A stretch of 64,000 nt of DNA from Haemaphysalis longicornis. Taxonomy: Eukaryota; Arthropoda; Arachnida; Ixodida; Ixodidae. The position numbers and the translations under genes were made by a program. Below the pieces are notes generated by a model, which worked only from the letters and a program-made list of their open reading frames with translations, was not told the origin of the DNA and searched no databases. Positions 23,550 through 33,594 of this stretch are shown here, one piece after another. The stretch is taken from assembly GCA_013339765.2 (NCBI GenBank), contig CM023449.1, positions 222,713,992 through 222,777,991 on the forward strand. Reading direction: 5' to 3'. Each line of letters opens with the position of its first letter. Positions within the stretch are counted from its first letter, which is position 1.

Positions 23550-24727
23550 CCCATGACTGTACAGTTTCCTTGGTTTTTGTTGCATACTTAAAAATGTACT
23601 TTTGATGTTCATATAAATTTGTGCATAGCGTGACATCTTTCGGTATTTATTACATATACGTATAGGATTGCTTCATTCTAAGCGCTGTGTATTGCGTCTT
23701 TTGTTGAGTGCTTGAGATTACGTCTCACCAGTGTTACCTGCTACGCTGATCTGCAGAGTGGCAGAGGCTTTATCAGGCATCCCGCCTGTATCTCCTCACC
23801 CCACACGGAGGATATCCGTGGAAGAAACAGAATAACTGTCGTCGTCATCGTCTCTGTCGTAATCATTATCTCCACCACCACGGAATATTTCGCGCTTTAG
23901 TTTCCCGGCCAAGACATCCTGTAAGAAAATTTGCGGCAGGCTTGCTGACGGTCAGTGAAGATGATGATATAGATAGTGAGGGCTGCGATGGCGGCGGGGG
24001 TAATGGCTGTCTGTTCGGTGGTGGTGGTGGTGGTGCTGGTATGAGCAGTGATGCCGGATGTCAGGATGTATTCTTGGGTACCGAAGGCAGCCATTGTGTA
24101 CGTGGGCTCGTCGGTGCCTTGCGACGTCCGTGCATCATCGGGCTGTACGGTACCTGTGTTCTCCTCCGGTATTGTGTAATAAGAAGCCACCCTCCATTCT
24201 GTTCTTTTATTTTCTTTGTTTATGGTCTTCGACAAATCTTTTACAACAACAAGCATCCCGCAGGGCAGGCATGCCAGTGAGCAGTTCTGAAAATGCTTTC
24301 AGACCTACATGTGTATTGTACTATCGTAGATGCTGTATGTTTTTATCGCAGTGCTTAGACTACCCAGGTATCACCAATACGCACAGTCATCACCGGCAAG
24401 AAATTAAGTGCGAAGCATATATGCGTGCGCACATACGAGAAATGTAGCTTCGAGAAATCCACAACTAAAAAGGACGTTGATAAGCTGTTAAATTCTTGAA
24501 AAAAAAATAGTGCCCTTCCACTCTGTAAAGAGCTGTAAAGACCTGCAAAGCTAAACGCAGTCCACGGAGTACACGAAACAAAACACGTTTATTGTCATTT
24601 ACAATGAAGCATACTTCCAAGCTAATTATCTGAATGAATGTCTGAAGGACCCAAGCTTCGTTCTTGCAGATAAACATGGAACTGCCTGTGTCTCTCCCGC
24701 GTCGCAAGCATCTTACTGTTTGTATAA
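23550..24727. other. no gene seen
   Basis: AT-rich, with simple GGT/ACC-type trinucleotide runs near 24020-24040. TTAAGTGCGAAGCATATATG at 24405 resembles the R2 terminal hairpin but no body follows. Confidence 0.4.
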
Positions 24728-24877
24728 GGCCGGGTTCAGACTGTTGCCGCAACTTGCGTAATAACTTTAAAGAATGACGTTATTTCACGTCTCAGCCAAC
24801 TGAACTGCGTGAGATGCCAGTTTTTTTATGTCCCCAGATCACGATCCGGCTTTTGCGTCGGTAGTCTGAACATAGCC
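24728..24877. mobile_element. 150-bp Harbinger-like MITE
   Basis: Inverted ends GGCCGGGTTCAGACTGTTGC and (inverse) GGCTATGTTCAGACTACCGA, each continuing CGCAA. TAA stands directly outside both ends (24725-24727 and 24878-24880), the three-base target duplication typical of PIF/Harbinger elements. No coding capacity. Confidence 0.7.
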
Positions 24878-25245
24878 TAACACACAAACCCAATCCGCTC
24901 TACCACTAAGGGCTTCGGGTAGGTCCGATTGGGCCGTTTAAGGTCGCGTTTAAACCTCACACCGGCACAACGGACATGTCATCCATCAGTACGGGCATGA
25001 AACCTATAGATGCGCGTGCACACTTCCCGGCATCCCGCCCTCTAGTCTCCCCTACAAACCTGTGCACGCATAAACCGGTACCGGTCATGAGCGCGTGCTA
25101 AAATATCCCCTCAAAGTCCTCTGAAGAAGTGATATTGGCTCACGCCAGCGTTCCAAGTAGGGAAGTTGCTCTTCATTCGGGAGGGATTCGCCGGCACTCG
25201 ACGAGGTGAACTCGAGGCGGTAACGGCAGCGCCAGCAGCTGTCTG

Positions 25246-25815
25246 TTTTTTTTAAACGCAGAGCATTTCAGTAACTCACGATGTCACCCGTGTTGACGTC
25301 CGTAGTCGTAGTCCGCACCCCTCCCCCTACACTATATAAAAAAAATACTATCCAGCGCCTGGTTTCGATCCCTCGACCATGCGGGCGGAACGCAATGTAC
25401 ATGGGGCTCTACCCACTGCGCCACAAAGCCTACACAGAATGGGAGGCTACGAACGCGCCTTATATCCTTCACTCATTCAAACTACGTCAAGAAGCTGCTG
25501 ATACCCGCCGCGGTGGCTCAGTGGCTAAGGCGTTGCGCTGCTGAGCGCGAGGTCGCGGGTTCGATTCCCGGCCGCGGCGGCCGCTTTTCTGATGGAGGCG
25601 AAAAGCAAAAAACGCCCGTGTGTACGAGATTTCGGCGCACGTTAAAGATCCCCAGGTGGTCAAAATTAATCCGGAGCCCTCCACTACGGCGCGCCTCATC
25701 GCCTGCGTTGCGTCGGCGCGTTAAACCCTACAATCAATCAATCAAGAAGCTGCTGATACAATGTATTCACTACCACCAACTCCCCAAACACTAAACGTTA
25801 ACGCAATACACCCAC
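25246..25815 (-). repeat. second tRNA-headed repeat family, copy B (interrupted)
   Basis: Inverse copy of 6656-7051, with the pol III-like head near 25360-25440 and the shared ends CATCGTGAGTTA and CGTTAACGCAATACA. It is split at CAAGAAGCTGCTGATAC by the SINE at 25505-25742. Confidence 0.65.
25505..25742 (+). mobile_element. tRNA-derived SINE (Ruka-like), full-length reference copy
   Basis: Begins CCGCCGCGGTGGCTCAGTGG (A-box TGGCTCAGTGGC) and has B-box GGTTCGATTCC at about 25559. The tRNA-like head could fold through CGCGGGTTCGATTCCCG. The body runs to GCGTCGGCGCGTTAAACC and the tail is CAATCAATCAATCA. The 17-bp duplication CAAGAAGCTGCTGATAC flanks it (25488-25504, 25743-25759). Non-coding, pol III transcribed and mobilised by a LINE if active. 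The family name is from memory of tick SINEs. Confidence 0.93.
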
Positions 25816-26702
25816 CCCCTATGCGACGCATTTACTCGAGTCCCCCTCGCGGGGAGATGGGCCCAATTTTTTGCGCCCATTCGCACTTCTGGTCGGGCTA
25901 ACACTTAAATTCTTGCTCTTCTTCCTCCAAACGAACGGCATGCATCCGTCCCATAATGATTTAAAACCTGGAAGCCGTTGAGATCTATTCTCGCGTACAA
26001 ACATGTGGCTGTCCGTTTTCGTTCCCCTTCGTATGCATCTTACTGTGGGTGTAGGATCTCTTTGTAACCCATCAACCCTCACCCGAAGCACTGAATTGAG
26101 GAGAACAGCCGACTAACCGAATTTAGCCATGTAATTGGACATCTAAATCTCCCATCAGCACAACCAGCATTTCATCGGTAGCAGCATGACGCCTGGCTGT
26201 GCGTGTGCACCCACCTTTTTCTAACCGCAAACCTTGCACACAAAACCGCAACCAGTGATGCGCATACTTTGGCGTTAAAGACACCGGGGAAAATGTCGCT
26301 CGGAAGGCCTTCCAAGCTGAAAAATAAATATGGCCTCACGCCGGCGTTCCAACTAGGGAAGTTTTTTTTTTTCTACCTGGAGGGACTCGCAGCTACTTGG
26401 CGAAGCGAATTTAAAGCGGAGATGGCGACGGCGGGTTTCGGTCGTTCTAGGGTGCAGCCATTTGGCAGCCGTTACCTCGGCTTCGCGGGAGCGGCATCTG
26501 TTTATGCCCGTGTAACCCAGTGAGCGAACGCAGCAGCGACGAAAGAAAGAAAACGGGAAGGAGCGTCTAGCGAAAGGTGAAGTTGAATACGACACTTGCG
26601 GCTACTGCGTCATCACTCTCACTGCTTTTCCGTTACATGTGTCTCATGCGTCGCCACCAAGGAGAGCCCTCCCACTGACACTGCCCAAACGCTGTTCCAT
26701 TC

Positions 26703-26845
26703 TCCGCTAATCCAAACCACGAAACCTTTGCGCGGGAGGTTTCAAACATGATATGCAACAGTATGCTCGCTGCTATGTTGTGTGGGGCTAATCCGAACCA
26801 CGTGACATTTGTGCGGGAGGTTGAAACACGATTTGCAACATACTG
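26703..26845 (+). repeat. tandem duplication of about 83 bp
   Basis: GCTAATCCAAACCACGAAAC at 26706 and GCTAATCCGAACCACGTGAC at 26789 begin two similar units sharing GCGGGAGGTTTCAAACA-like sequence and TTGCAACA ends. Confidence 0.7.
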
Positions 26846-27418
26846 GCCGGCGGCGGCGGCGTACTGCAGAGTAGCGCACGCCGCCCTACGTTCGCTGATC
26901 GCGCGAACACTTCCTGAGACGCAGCAGAAATGCGCCGTGACCGAGAAGACTTCAGCTCACGCTGCGCACAAATTTCATATTAGGCAGTGTAGTAATAGTC
27001 AGTACTTTTTTTTTTGCGTCCATCCGTGCTTCTGTTTAGTTCTCGCGAACATCTGATAACCGCACTAGCGCCGTTAGCTGCCGACTGCGCAACTTGCCAA
27101 AGGGGCATCGGTGGAGGCGAGGGGGGAATAGTTGTGAAAGAGGTGTCAGCGGTGGTGAGGAGAAGCCCCGGAGCGGCGCCGAGTAAATCGCTGACACCGG
27201 ATTAAAAACTGGGGGGGTATTAGACTTATACTGCTTTGCAGTAAAAAAGCCATTCGGTGCATTCACAATGCGTCATATCGCACCCCATTAAGCCATTATC
27301 CCTCCAACATCAAATCGTTAGCATTCAGCAGCTTTATAATTACCGCCTGCTCTACGAACTACATTTTAGGGGCGAAGCTCCTTAAGGCGTGGGTCTGTCC
27401 ATCCTCGACGTATGTATG

Positions 27419-27597
27419 TAGCCACCTCTAGTTTAGTTCTTGGATTGTTTACTAGATGGCGTGGCTACCTCTAGTTTAGTTCTTGGATTGTTTACTAGAT
27501 GGCGGTACTTGTATATGATGAAAAGATGCGCTTGGATTGTTTACTAGATGGCGTGGCTACCTCTAGTTTAGTTCTTGGATTGTTTACTAGATGGCGG
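27419..27597 (+). repeat. 43-bp tandem repeat, four units
   Basis: Each unit contains CTTGGATTGTTTACTAGATG then GCG. Three units also have CTACCTCTAGTTTAGTT; the third has a different first half (GTACTTGTATATGATGAAAA). The array directly precedes the ORF and might be its leader or promoter. Confidence 0.85.
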
Positions 27598-27649
27598 GGA
27601 GCGTTGTAATAAAATCCGTTCGCTGTTGGCGCGCGCTCGGAGTCGCCCG

Positions 27650-28093
27650 ATGGATAAGGCTGCAGATGTGCGAGCCCGCGAGGCAGAAGCGCTCCGTGAA
27701 GCTGCGCGACGCCGCCGCCAAGATCCTGCCGTACGAGAGCGGGAGGCCGAAGCGTGTCGTCTGGCTGCGCGACGAAGCCAAGATCCCACCGTTCGAGAAC
27801 GAGAGGCCCAAGCGTCACGGCAACGGCGCGAGGACCCTGCCGTACGCGAAGCGGCACGGCTGCGGCGCGAAGAGGATCTCCAAAACGTCAGATAACGGGA
27901 AGCATTGAGAAAGCGCGCGTATCGGCAGGCAGACCCCGATGCAGTGAGAGCTCGTGAGGCGTCTGCAAAACGCATCAGGCGAGCTCAGCCCCAAGGTGCC
28001 GACACGCGGTTTAAGCGAGACTTTCTAGACGTTACGTTCGGACACAGATGTAGTGGGCGAACTTTCACTGAAGAGTCACGGTTTTACCGATGA
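27650..28093 (+). pseudogene. Arg/Glu-rich 20-residue-repeat protein, one in-frame stop
   Basis: From ATG 27650 the frame reads MDKAADVRAREAEALREAAR, then repeats of the form DPAVREREAEAxRxAARRxQ. TAA at 27893-27895 interrupts it, and the same frame resumes REALRKRAYRQADPDAVRAR and EASAKRIRR. The pattern of basic and acidic residues every 20 or so residues resembles the STPR repeat (23-residue units, DNA binding in silk-gene factor FMBP-1) and is probably helical. The end reads KRDFLDVTFGHRCS and then departs from the pattern. In similar tick frames, from memory, a Cys-rich domain follows; here it is missing. Either a decayed transposon ORF or a domesticated repeat protein. Confidence 0.5.
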
Positions 28094-28119
28094 TTTCCCC
28101 TCAGGAGCTTCGCCCACTC

Positions 28120-28416
28120 ATCATCATTCACCCCGTGGATATGCTGTGAATTTTTTTCGACTGAGTGCTACCTACAATTTCTCGTTAAAATGTCACGTGT
28201 AACGCTGCGTCATGCCAAGGGGCGGAACAAAGAATTACAACAAAATGTCATTCCTTGTCGTCGCACAGGCTACCTTTCACAGCCATTAAAATATTAAAAT
28301 ACAGAGTGCCACACATCTTCAACATAACACGTCATTCAAGTCAATGTGACAGACTCGCACGTGGTGAATTGCGGAACCTCTCCCTTAGGGACCAATTAAG
28401 CGAAGGTCTGTATTTA
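28120..28416. other. no gene seen
   Basis: Unassigned spacer between the inverted-repeat unit and the R1 copy. Confidence 0.4.
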
Positions 28417-28790
28417 AAGTGCAGAGCACTTTAGGGGCTCGCCTTGTCATCGTAGCCCACTCGCTGGACCCAAGTAAACCCACACGGCGTTCTGTCATAG
28501 CGGCGTCCCACAGACTCTTCGAAAGCCAAGCGGTTTATATCCATAAGCGTTCGAAAGTCGTGAACCGCTGGCGCTTGTCATACATCTCCCCGTTGTTTAG
28601 CGCAAAGAAAACTGCAGGTACATTTGAGGCAAAATATACGTAATCAACCGCAGCGCCCGCGTTCATTTAGTTAGGAACGCTCGTTGGGTTGTTTTTTGCG
28701 ATAGTAAGCGAAAAAAAGAGGCAGTGCGGGGGAAAAATACGCACAAAAAGAAGAGAACTCCCGCTGGCACAGTGTCAGGAAGGGGGTGCT
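28417..28790 (+). repeat. 520-bp interspersed repeat (family R1), truncated copy
   Basis: Begins AAGTGCAGAGCACTTTAGGG and shares CGAAAGCCAAGCGGTTTATA, TACATCTCCCCGTTGTTTAG, GAAAACTGCAGGTACATTTG and CGCTCGTTGGGTTG with copies at 53431 and 59080. It stops near GGAAGGGGGTGC, about 150 bases short of the other two. Confidence 0.85.
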
Positions 28791-28825
28791 GCCTACGATA
28801 TGTAAGCAACACGCGTGTGTTTGGA

Positions 28826-28851
28826 AGAAAAAAAAAAGGGGGGGGGGGGGT
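28826..28851 (+). repeat. poly-A/poly-G run
   Basis: About ten A followed by about fourteen G. Low complexity. Confidence 0.9.
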
Positions 28852-29445
28852 CTACATTAGCTTCATATATCTGCACGTGCGTCAATCATGTGTACTCTCA
28901 GCACTATAACCGCTGTTTCCACACTGTTCTTTTAAAACATGTACGCGAAGGGACACCCGAAAGCATTTCACTATACCAAAAGTTGCTTCAAAAATGTGTT
29001 TCCGGAGTAGTATTCTTTTTAATAGACGGTCTCCACCGGCTCGCAACGGGAAGCCTGTGAAAGGGGCGTGAAGAAACTGCACGGGGTGTGTTAGCTTTGC
29101 GCAGAGGCAGTGTCGCACCCAATGAGGCCCGGCCGAGGGGCGACTATTGCTAGGTGAAAACTTTTCCCAATACCCCGCCTGGACGACGTGCAATACCGTC
29201 GGCCGTGGCAATTTTTGGATGGCCCTACGGGGCCTCATAACGAAATCCAAAGTAAGGCAAACACACACTCACACATGGTGTCCCAGTAGGCACGGTGGAT
29301 ACTTTTGCTAACTAACGTGAACGACAATTATGGGACGTATTGCCTAACCTGTTACCAAACCTGGCAACACGCTTGGCTTCTCAATCGCGTTGTATTGATT
29401 TGTCTTTGGGCAGTATCTGAAGTTGAAATTGTAATTATTTATTAA

Positions 29446-31886
29446 GTGCGAAAGTACATGCCGCAAACGGAGACCGAGAAACACCCGGGATACGCAGGAG
29501 CCCCGAATGAAAAACTGGACAGAGAGATCACGACGCCGGAAGTAACGCAAGCCATACGAGAGCTGAACAGCAGATCGGCGGCGGGTCCAGACGGGATCTC
29601 TAACAAGGCCCTGAGGAATCTCGACGACTCATCGATAGAAGCACTGACGAAATACTACAACAAGTGCTGGCAGAGCGGCAAACTACCGATGCAGTGGAAA
29701 ACGGCTAGAACGGTGCTCATCCCGAAACCGGGCAAACCACCGAGCATCGAAAACCTGCGACCCATATCGCTGACATCGTGCGTGGGGAAAGTCTTCGAGC
29801 ACGTGCTGGCGAACAGGTGGCAGGATTATTTAGAAGAAGAGGGGCTGTACCCGGACTCGATGATTGGATTCCGAAGAGGCTTAAGCACCCAAGATGCCAT
29901 GCTGCAGCTGAAACAGGAAATCATCGAAAACGAAACCAGAGACAGTAAAGTGATACTGGGACTGGACATACAAAGCGCCTTTGACCGAGTAAAACACTCG
30001 GCCATACTGGCGCAAGTTTCGAGGCTCAATATGGGAGAGCGCAGCTACAAGTACATAGAAGACTTCCTGACGGGCCGCAAGATCAAGCTCCGCGCGGGAG
30101 AAATTGAAATACCAGAACAGGACGCGAGCGGCGTGGGAACCCCCCAGGGGTCGGTAATCTCGCCGCTACTTTTCAACATCGTAATGATCCGCGTAGCCAA
30201 AGCAGTGGCGGAAGTCGAGGGCGTCCGACACACCGTCTATGCAGACGATATTACCCTATGGGCTGCCGGTGGTACGGACGCGGGCATCGAAAGAAGAATT
30301 CAGAAGGCGATCACGGCCATCGAGAACAGCTTGGAAGGGACGGGCTTAGAGTGCTCGATCACCGGCCAAGTCAGAGCTCCTGACGTACTCCCCCCGCAAG
30401 CCGGGCAAACAACCACCGCCCCCGAGGGAATGTGACCGCCTAGAAATAATCACAAAGACGGGCCAACGAATCCCAGAAGTGCAGGAGATCAGGGTGCTGG
30501 GCATGTTCATCAACGGCAAAGGCAACAAGGAAAACCTCATGAGAAAGTTGACAACCAAGACGGCAAGCACGATGCGACTGCTACAGCGAGTGTCCACCAA
30601 GAAGACGGGCATGCGTGAGGAGGCGTTGTCGAGACTGGTGCAGTCCTTCGCAATAAGCCACGTCGCCTACACGGTCGCGTACCACCAGTGGACACAGACT
30701 GAAAAGGCCAAAATCGACGTCATGATACGGAGGATGCACAAGCGAGCGCTGGGTTTGAGCGAGTCAACGAGTACAAGAAGACTCCTGCAACTAGGCACCC
30801 ACAACACTGTCGATGAGCTCATCGAGGCGCAACTGGAGGCGCAGCGAGAGCGGCTATCGTCAACCAAGACAGGCAGAACCATTCTTGAGACACTGGGCCA
30901 AGGACACCGAGCCATGGGAAGACAACTGCAAGAACTCGACCCAGAAACGCGCGCAAACATACGCGTGAGCCCCATACCGACGAATGTACACCCAGAATAC
31001 AACCGAGAAAGGAGAAGGGCGAGGGCCAAGTACATCGTCGAACAACACGGCGACGACCCGAGAACGAGATACGTCGACGCGGCGGACTACGGCAAAGGCC
31101 AGATACGTCGCGGTCACGATCAATGCAGAACAGGAAGAATAGCAGCGGCAGCGAGCGCAATGGTGCGAGAACGCACGGAGGCCGAGGAAATCGCCATAGC
31201 TCTGGCAATGACCGAAGCCGACTGCGACACAATATTGAAGTGACTCCCAAGAAGCCGTCCAGGAAACCTGGCGAACGGAACGCGTAAGCAGCAAAGCAAT
31301 CAAGATCATCAAGAAGTCGGGTACCCGAGAAGACCGGAGAGTGGAAGTCAGGTGGATTCCGGCGCACGCGGGCGAATGCTCGTCGCACGCACCGAACCAC
31401 AACGAGACGGCCCACAGGGAGGCGCGCGCACTAACACACCGCGCCCCCAGAGTGGAAAGCCGCCCCGAGTGGGAATGGTGGACAGAGACCAAAGATAGGG
31501 CCCGAGGTTACGGTGAAGCTTTAAAAAACGCGCGACTGTCCAGAAGAGAATACCCCCCGCCCCATCGGGCCCTGAGCCGCGAAGAGGCGACGATTCTCAG
31601 ACAGCTACAGACGGCGTCGGTCACGTCGCCGGCGGCACTACACCGCATGTACCCAGAGGAGTACACAAGCAGCCTATGCGAGGTATGCAAAAAGGGGCCG
31701 GCCAACCGGTGGCACATCATGTGGGACTGCGCCACCGACCCAGAAGGCGCCAGCTTCGAAGAGTACCCGGCACAACTACAGGAAGCCATCGAATCAAGAG
31801 ACAAGACGAAGCAAGAGTGGGCCATCCAGCAGGTCTTCACTGCACTCGAAAAGCACGGACTCCGTAAAGGGGCCTGCGCCTATTAG
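29446..31886 (+). pseudogene. LINE ORF2: reverse transcriptase, RNase H, zinc knuckle (two frameshifts)
   Basis: Frame 1 (to about 30358) has RT blocks SAAGPDGISNKALR, RPISLTSCVGKVFEHVLANR, GFRRGLSTQDAML, LGLDIQSAFDRVKHSAI (motif A), GTPQGSVISPLLFNIVM (motif B) and VYADDITLW (catalytic motif C). An extra base after LECS shifts to frame 2 (thumb region, AISHVAYTVAYHQW, THNTVDELIEAQLEAQRERL, and RNase H start YVDAADYG with EAEEIAIALAM). A second extra base after DCDTIL shifts to frame 3 (SDSQEAVQE, VRWIPAHAG, HNETAHREAR and the CCHC box CEVCKKGPANRWHIMWDC), stopping at 31886. Catalytic residues look preserved, so the copy was recently functional apart from the shifts and the lost endonuclease. 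It makes DNA copies of its own RNA at nicked target sites. Confidence 0.9.
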
Positions 31887-31992
31887 GGTAGCGAAGAAGA
31901 TGCGACGACCGGCCACGTCGGGACGGGGGTCATAACAAACCCCCGCCCACTGCAGGATCGATGTGAATAAAGTCCTTTCCAGTCCAGTCCAG
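29451..31992 (+). mobile_element. non-LTR retrotransposon (I/R1-group type), 5'-truncated, nearly intact ORF2
   Basis: Encodes RT, RNase H and a C-terminal CCHC box over about 800 residues, interrupted only by two one-base shifts. It ends with TGTGAATAAAGTCC and a short (CCAGT)n tail rather than poly-A. The endonuclease domain is missing at the 5' side. It appears inserted into an R2 repeat: TTAAGTGCGAA precedes it and TGCACTTTATAAGCGACC follows it. Confidence 0.85.
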
Positions 31993-32468
31993 TGCACTTT
32001 ATAAGCGACCCTGAATTCCGTTGACCGCCGTCCGTACACATAGCAACAGCTGCGGGTGCGCGCGCGCCTCGTCTCCCTTGGCAACGGGAGGAGATGGACA
32101 TACCCACGTGGGGGATTGGCCAGGAATCTCCTCGTCTTCCTTGGCAACGGGGGGAGATGGGCGCGCGCTGCCTGACCGCTGACATGGCACATACCCACGT
32201 GGGGTATTGGCCAGGAATCGGGCGTGAGAAGGGCTAATGCACCCGCTTAAAGGAGTACTGACACGAAATTTCAAAGCTGAGATCCGCTCTAGCAATCAAG
32301 TACAACGACAACACAAATAGGTGTCTGTGAATAAATGCATCTTTCTTTCTTTGTAGTTGTGTGTGTGTGTGGGATCTCTCTTTCGCGAACATTACCGAAC
32401 CGCGCAAATTCAACTCCTGCATTCGCACTTTCACATTCTTCCCCTCGGGGAAATGCGGGGAAATTTTT
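31993..32468 (+). mobile_element. hairpin-led repeat (family R2), copy 3, diverged
   Basis: Follows the LINE tail directly with TGCACTTTATAAGCGACCCT, shares ATAGCAACAGCTGCGGGTGC and TCTTTCTTTGTAGTTGTGTG, and ends CCCCTCGGGGAAATGCGGGG then AAATTTTT. The first 10-12 bases of the family lie on the other side of the LINE. Confidence 0.7.
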
Positions 32469-32814
32469 AAGGATTGTTCCTCAATCCTCTTTCATTTAAT
32501 TACCGTTCTTGTAAATGTTCTTTGAATAGTAGCGCTAACTACTGAAATGAGTTACTGAAATGGTGAATTTATGACGACTTAGTACTCCCTATGTTTATTT
32601 TTTAATTGCGAAATGTATGCACATCTAATTAACGGTTGAGACCTAATTGTGGCCTGTAAAAAATCAGTACCGCTTCAAGGGTAAAAAAATTAGCAGTGGC
32701 TTAGCTCGGCTATGTCAGGATATACGTAGCGTGAGCTAAAGTTCAGCTGGTTATTCTTAGGTTTCCAGGTTGTCTAGGATTAGCTGATTATCATGCTTAC
32801 TGTTGCTAAAACGA

Positions 32815-33182
32815 TTTCCAAACCAAACCAATCCAATCCAGTCCAGTCCAGTCCAGTCACTGCTCCTCGCGCATGGCTCCTCCCGCAGCACGGCTCTCCA
32901 GGAGCCACGCGAAACGGCTATCAAACGGCTCCGGCGCAGCGTCAGACTTGGCTACTGCGCAACAGAGGCGCACAGCTAGGCACGCGCCGGCTCCAGTGTG
33001 TTTGCCGCGGCTATGACGTCACTCATCTGGAATGCGCAGACCGGCGAATGTGCAGGCTCACCCGTACTCCAATTGGATTGGGTTTCAATCCAATTTGATC
33101 CAATCCAATCCAATCTCAATGCAATCCAATCCAAGCCAGGCCAATCCAAGCCAATCCAATCCTCCGATCCAAAGCAATCCAA
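32815..33182 (+). repeat. degenerate CCAAT/CCAGT pentanucleotide arrays
   Basis: AATCCAATCCAGTCCAGTCC at 32830 and a longer run of CCAATCCAATCCAAG-type units at 33070-33182. The unit resembles the tail of the LINE at 31975-31992, so these may be worn LINE tails. Many CCAAT words arise by repetition, not as promoter boxes. Confidence 0.75.
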
Positions 33183-33429
33183 TGCTCCTCGCGCTTGCAC
33201 AGAACGGCCCTTCACGGCCCACGCGAAACTGCTCAACCTCGGCCGTGTAGCTCACGCTACAAAAATCTTTCAGTCAATTCTTTCTTGCTTTCTCACTTAG
33301 GCATTTAGAGAGCGCAAGTACTTCATCAACCGGTTATTCGTGGATGCTAGTAAACAAACGCAAACCGATAAACACAACGGCCACCAAATCCAAAGATATA
33401 CAAGCGCGCACGGTTCCTCCCTTGGGATG

Positions 33430-33537
33430 TAATGGCTCGTTGGATCTAGTGACGCGTTGGATCTAGGGCCTCGAATGGATCTCTTGACTCGTTGGATCAA
33501 TTGAAGCGTTGGTTCTAGTGACTCGGTTGGATCTCAC
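33430..33537 (+). repeat. degenerate minisatellite, GTTGGATCTAGTGACTCG-like units
   Basis: Five or so units of 17-26 bases around CGTTGGATCTAGTGAC and CTCGTTGGATC. No coding capacity. Confidence 0.7.
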
Positions 33538-33594
33538 CAGAACGACCGGACAAGTTGTGCATATGATTCGTAGAGTCACAAATAGACACCGGGC

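Larger units (their letters stand above)
27368..28115 (+). mobile_element. 748-bp inverted-repeat unit carrying an R/E-repeat ORF
   Basis: The left end AGGGGCGAAGCTCCTTAAGG is matched by the inverse right end GGGCGAAGCTCCTGAGGGG. Inside are a four-unit 43-bp tandem repeat (27419-27597) and then the frame 27650-28093. No transposase or RT was recognised. No target duplication could be chosen. Confidence 0.6.

Noticed and set aside
24888..24935. Possible minus-strand tRNA (TAGTGGTAGAGC)
   Set aside because: Only an A-box-like word; no B-box at the right spacing and no acceptor stem seen.
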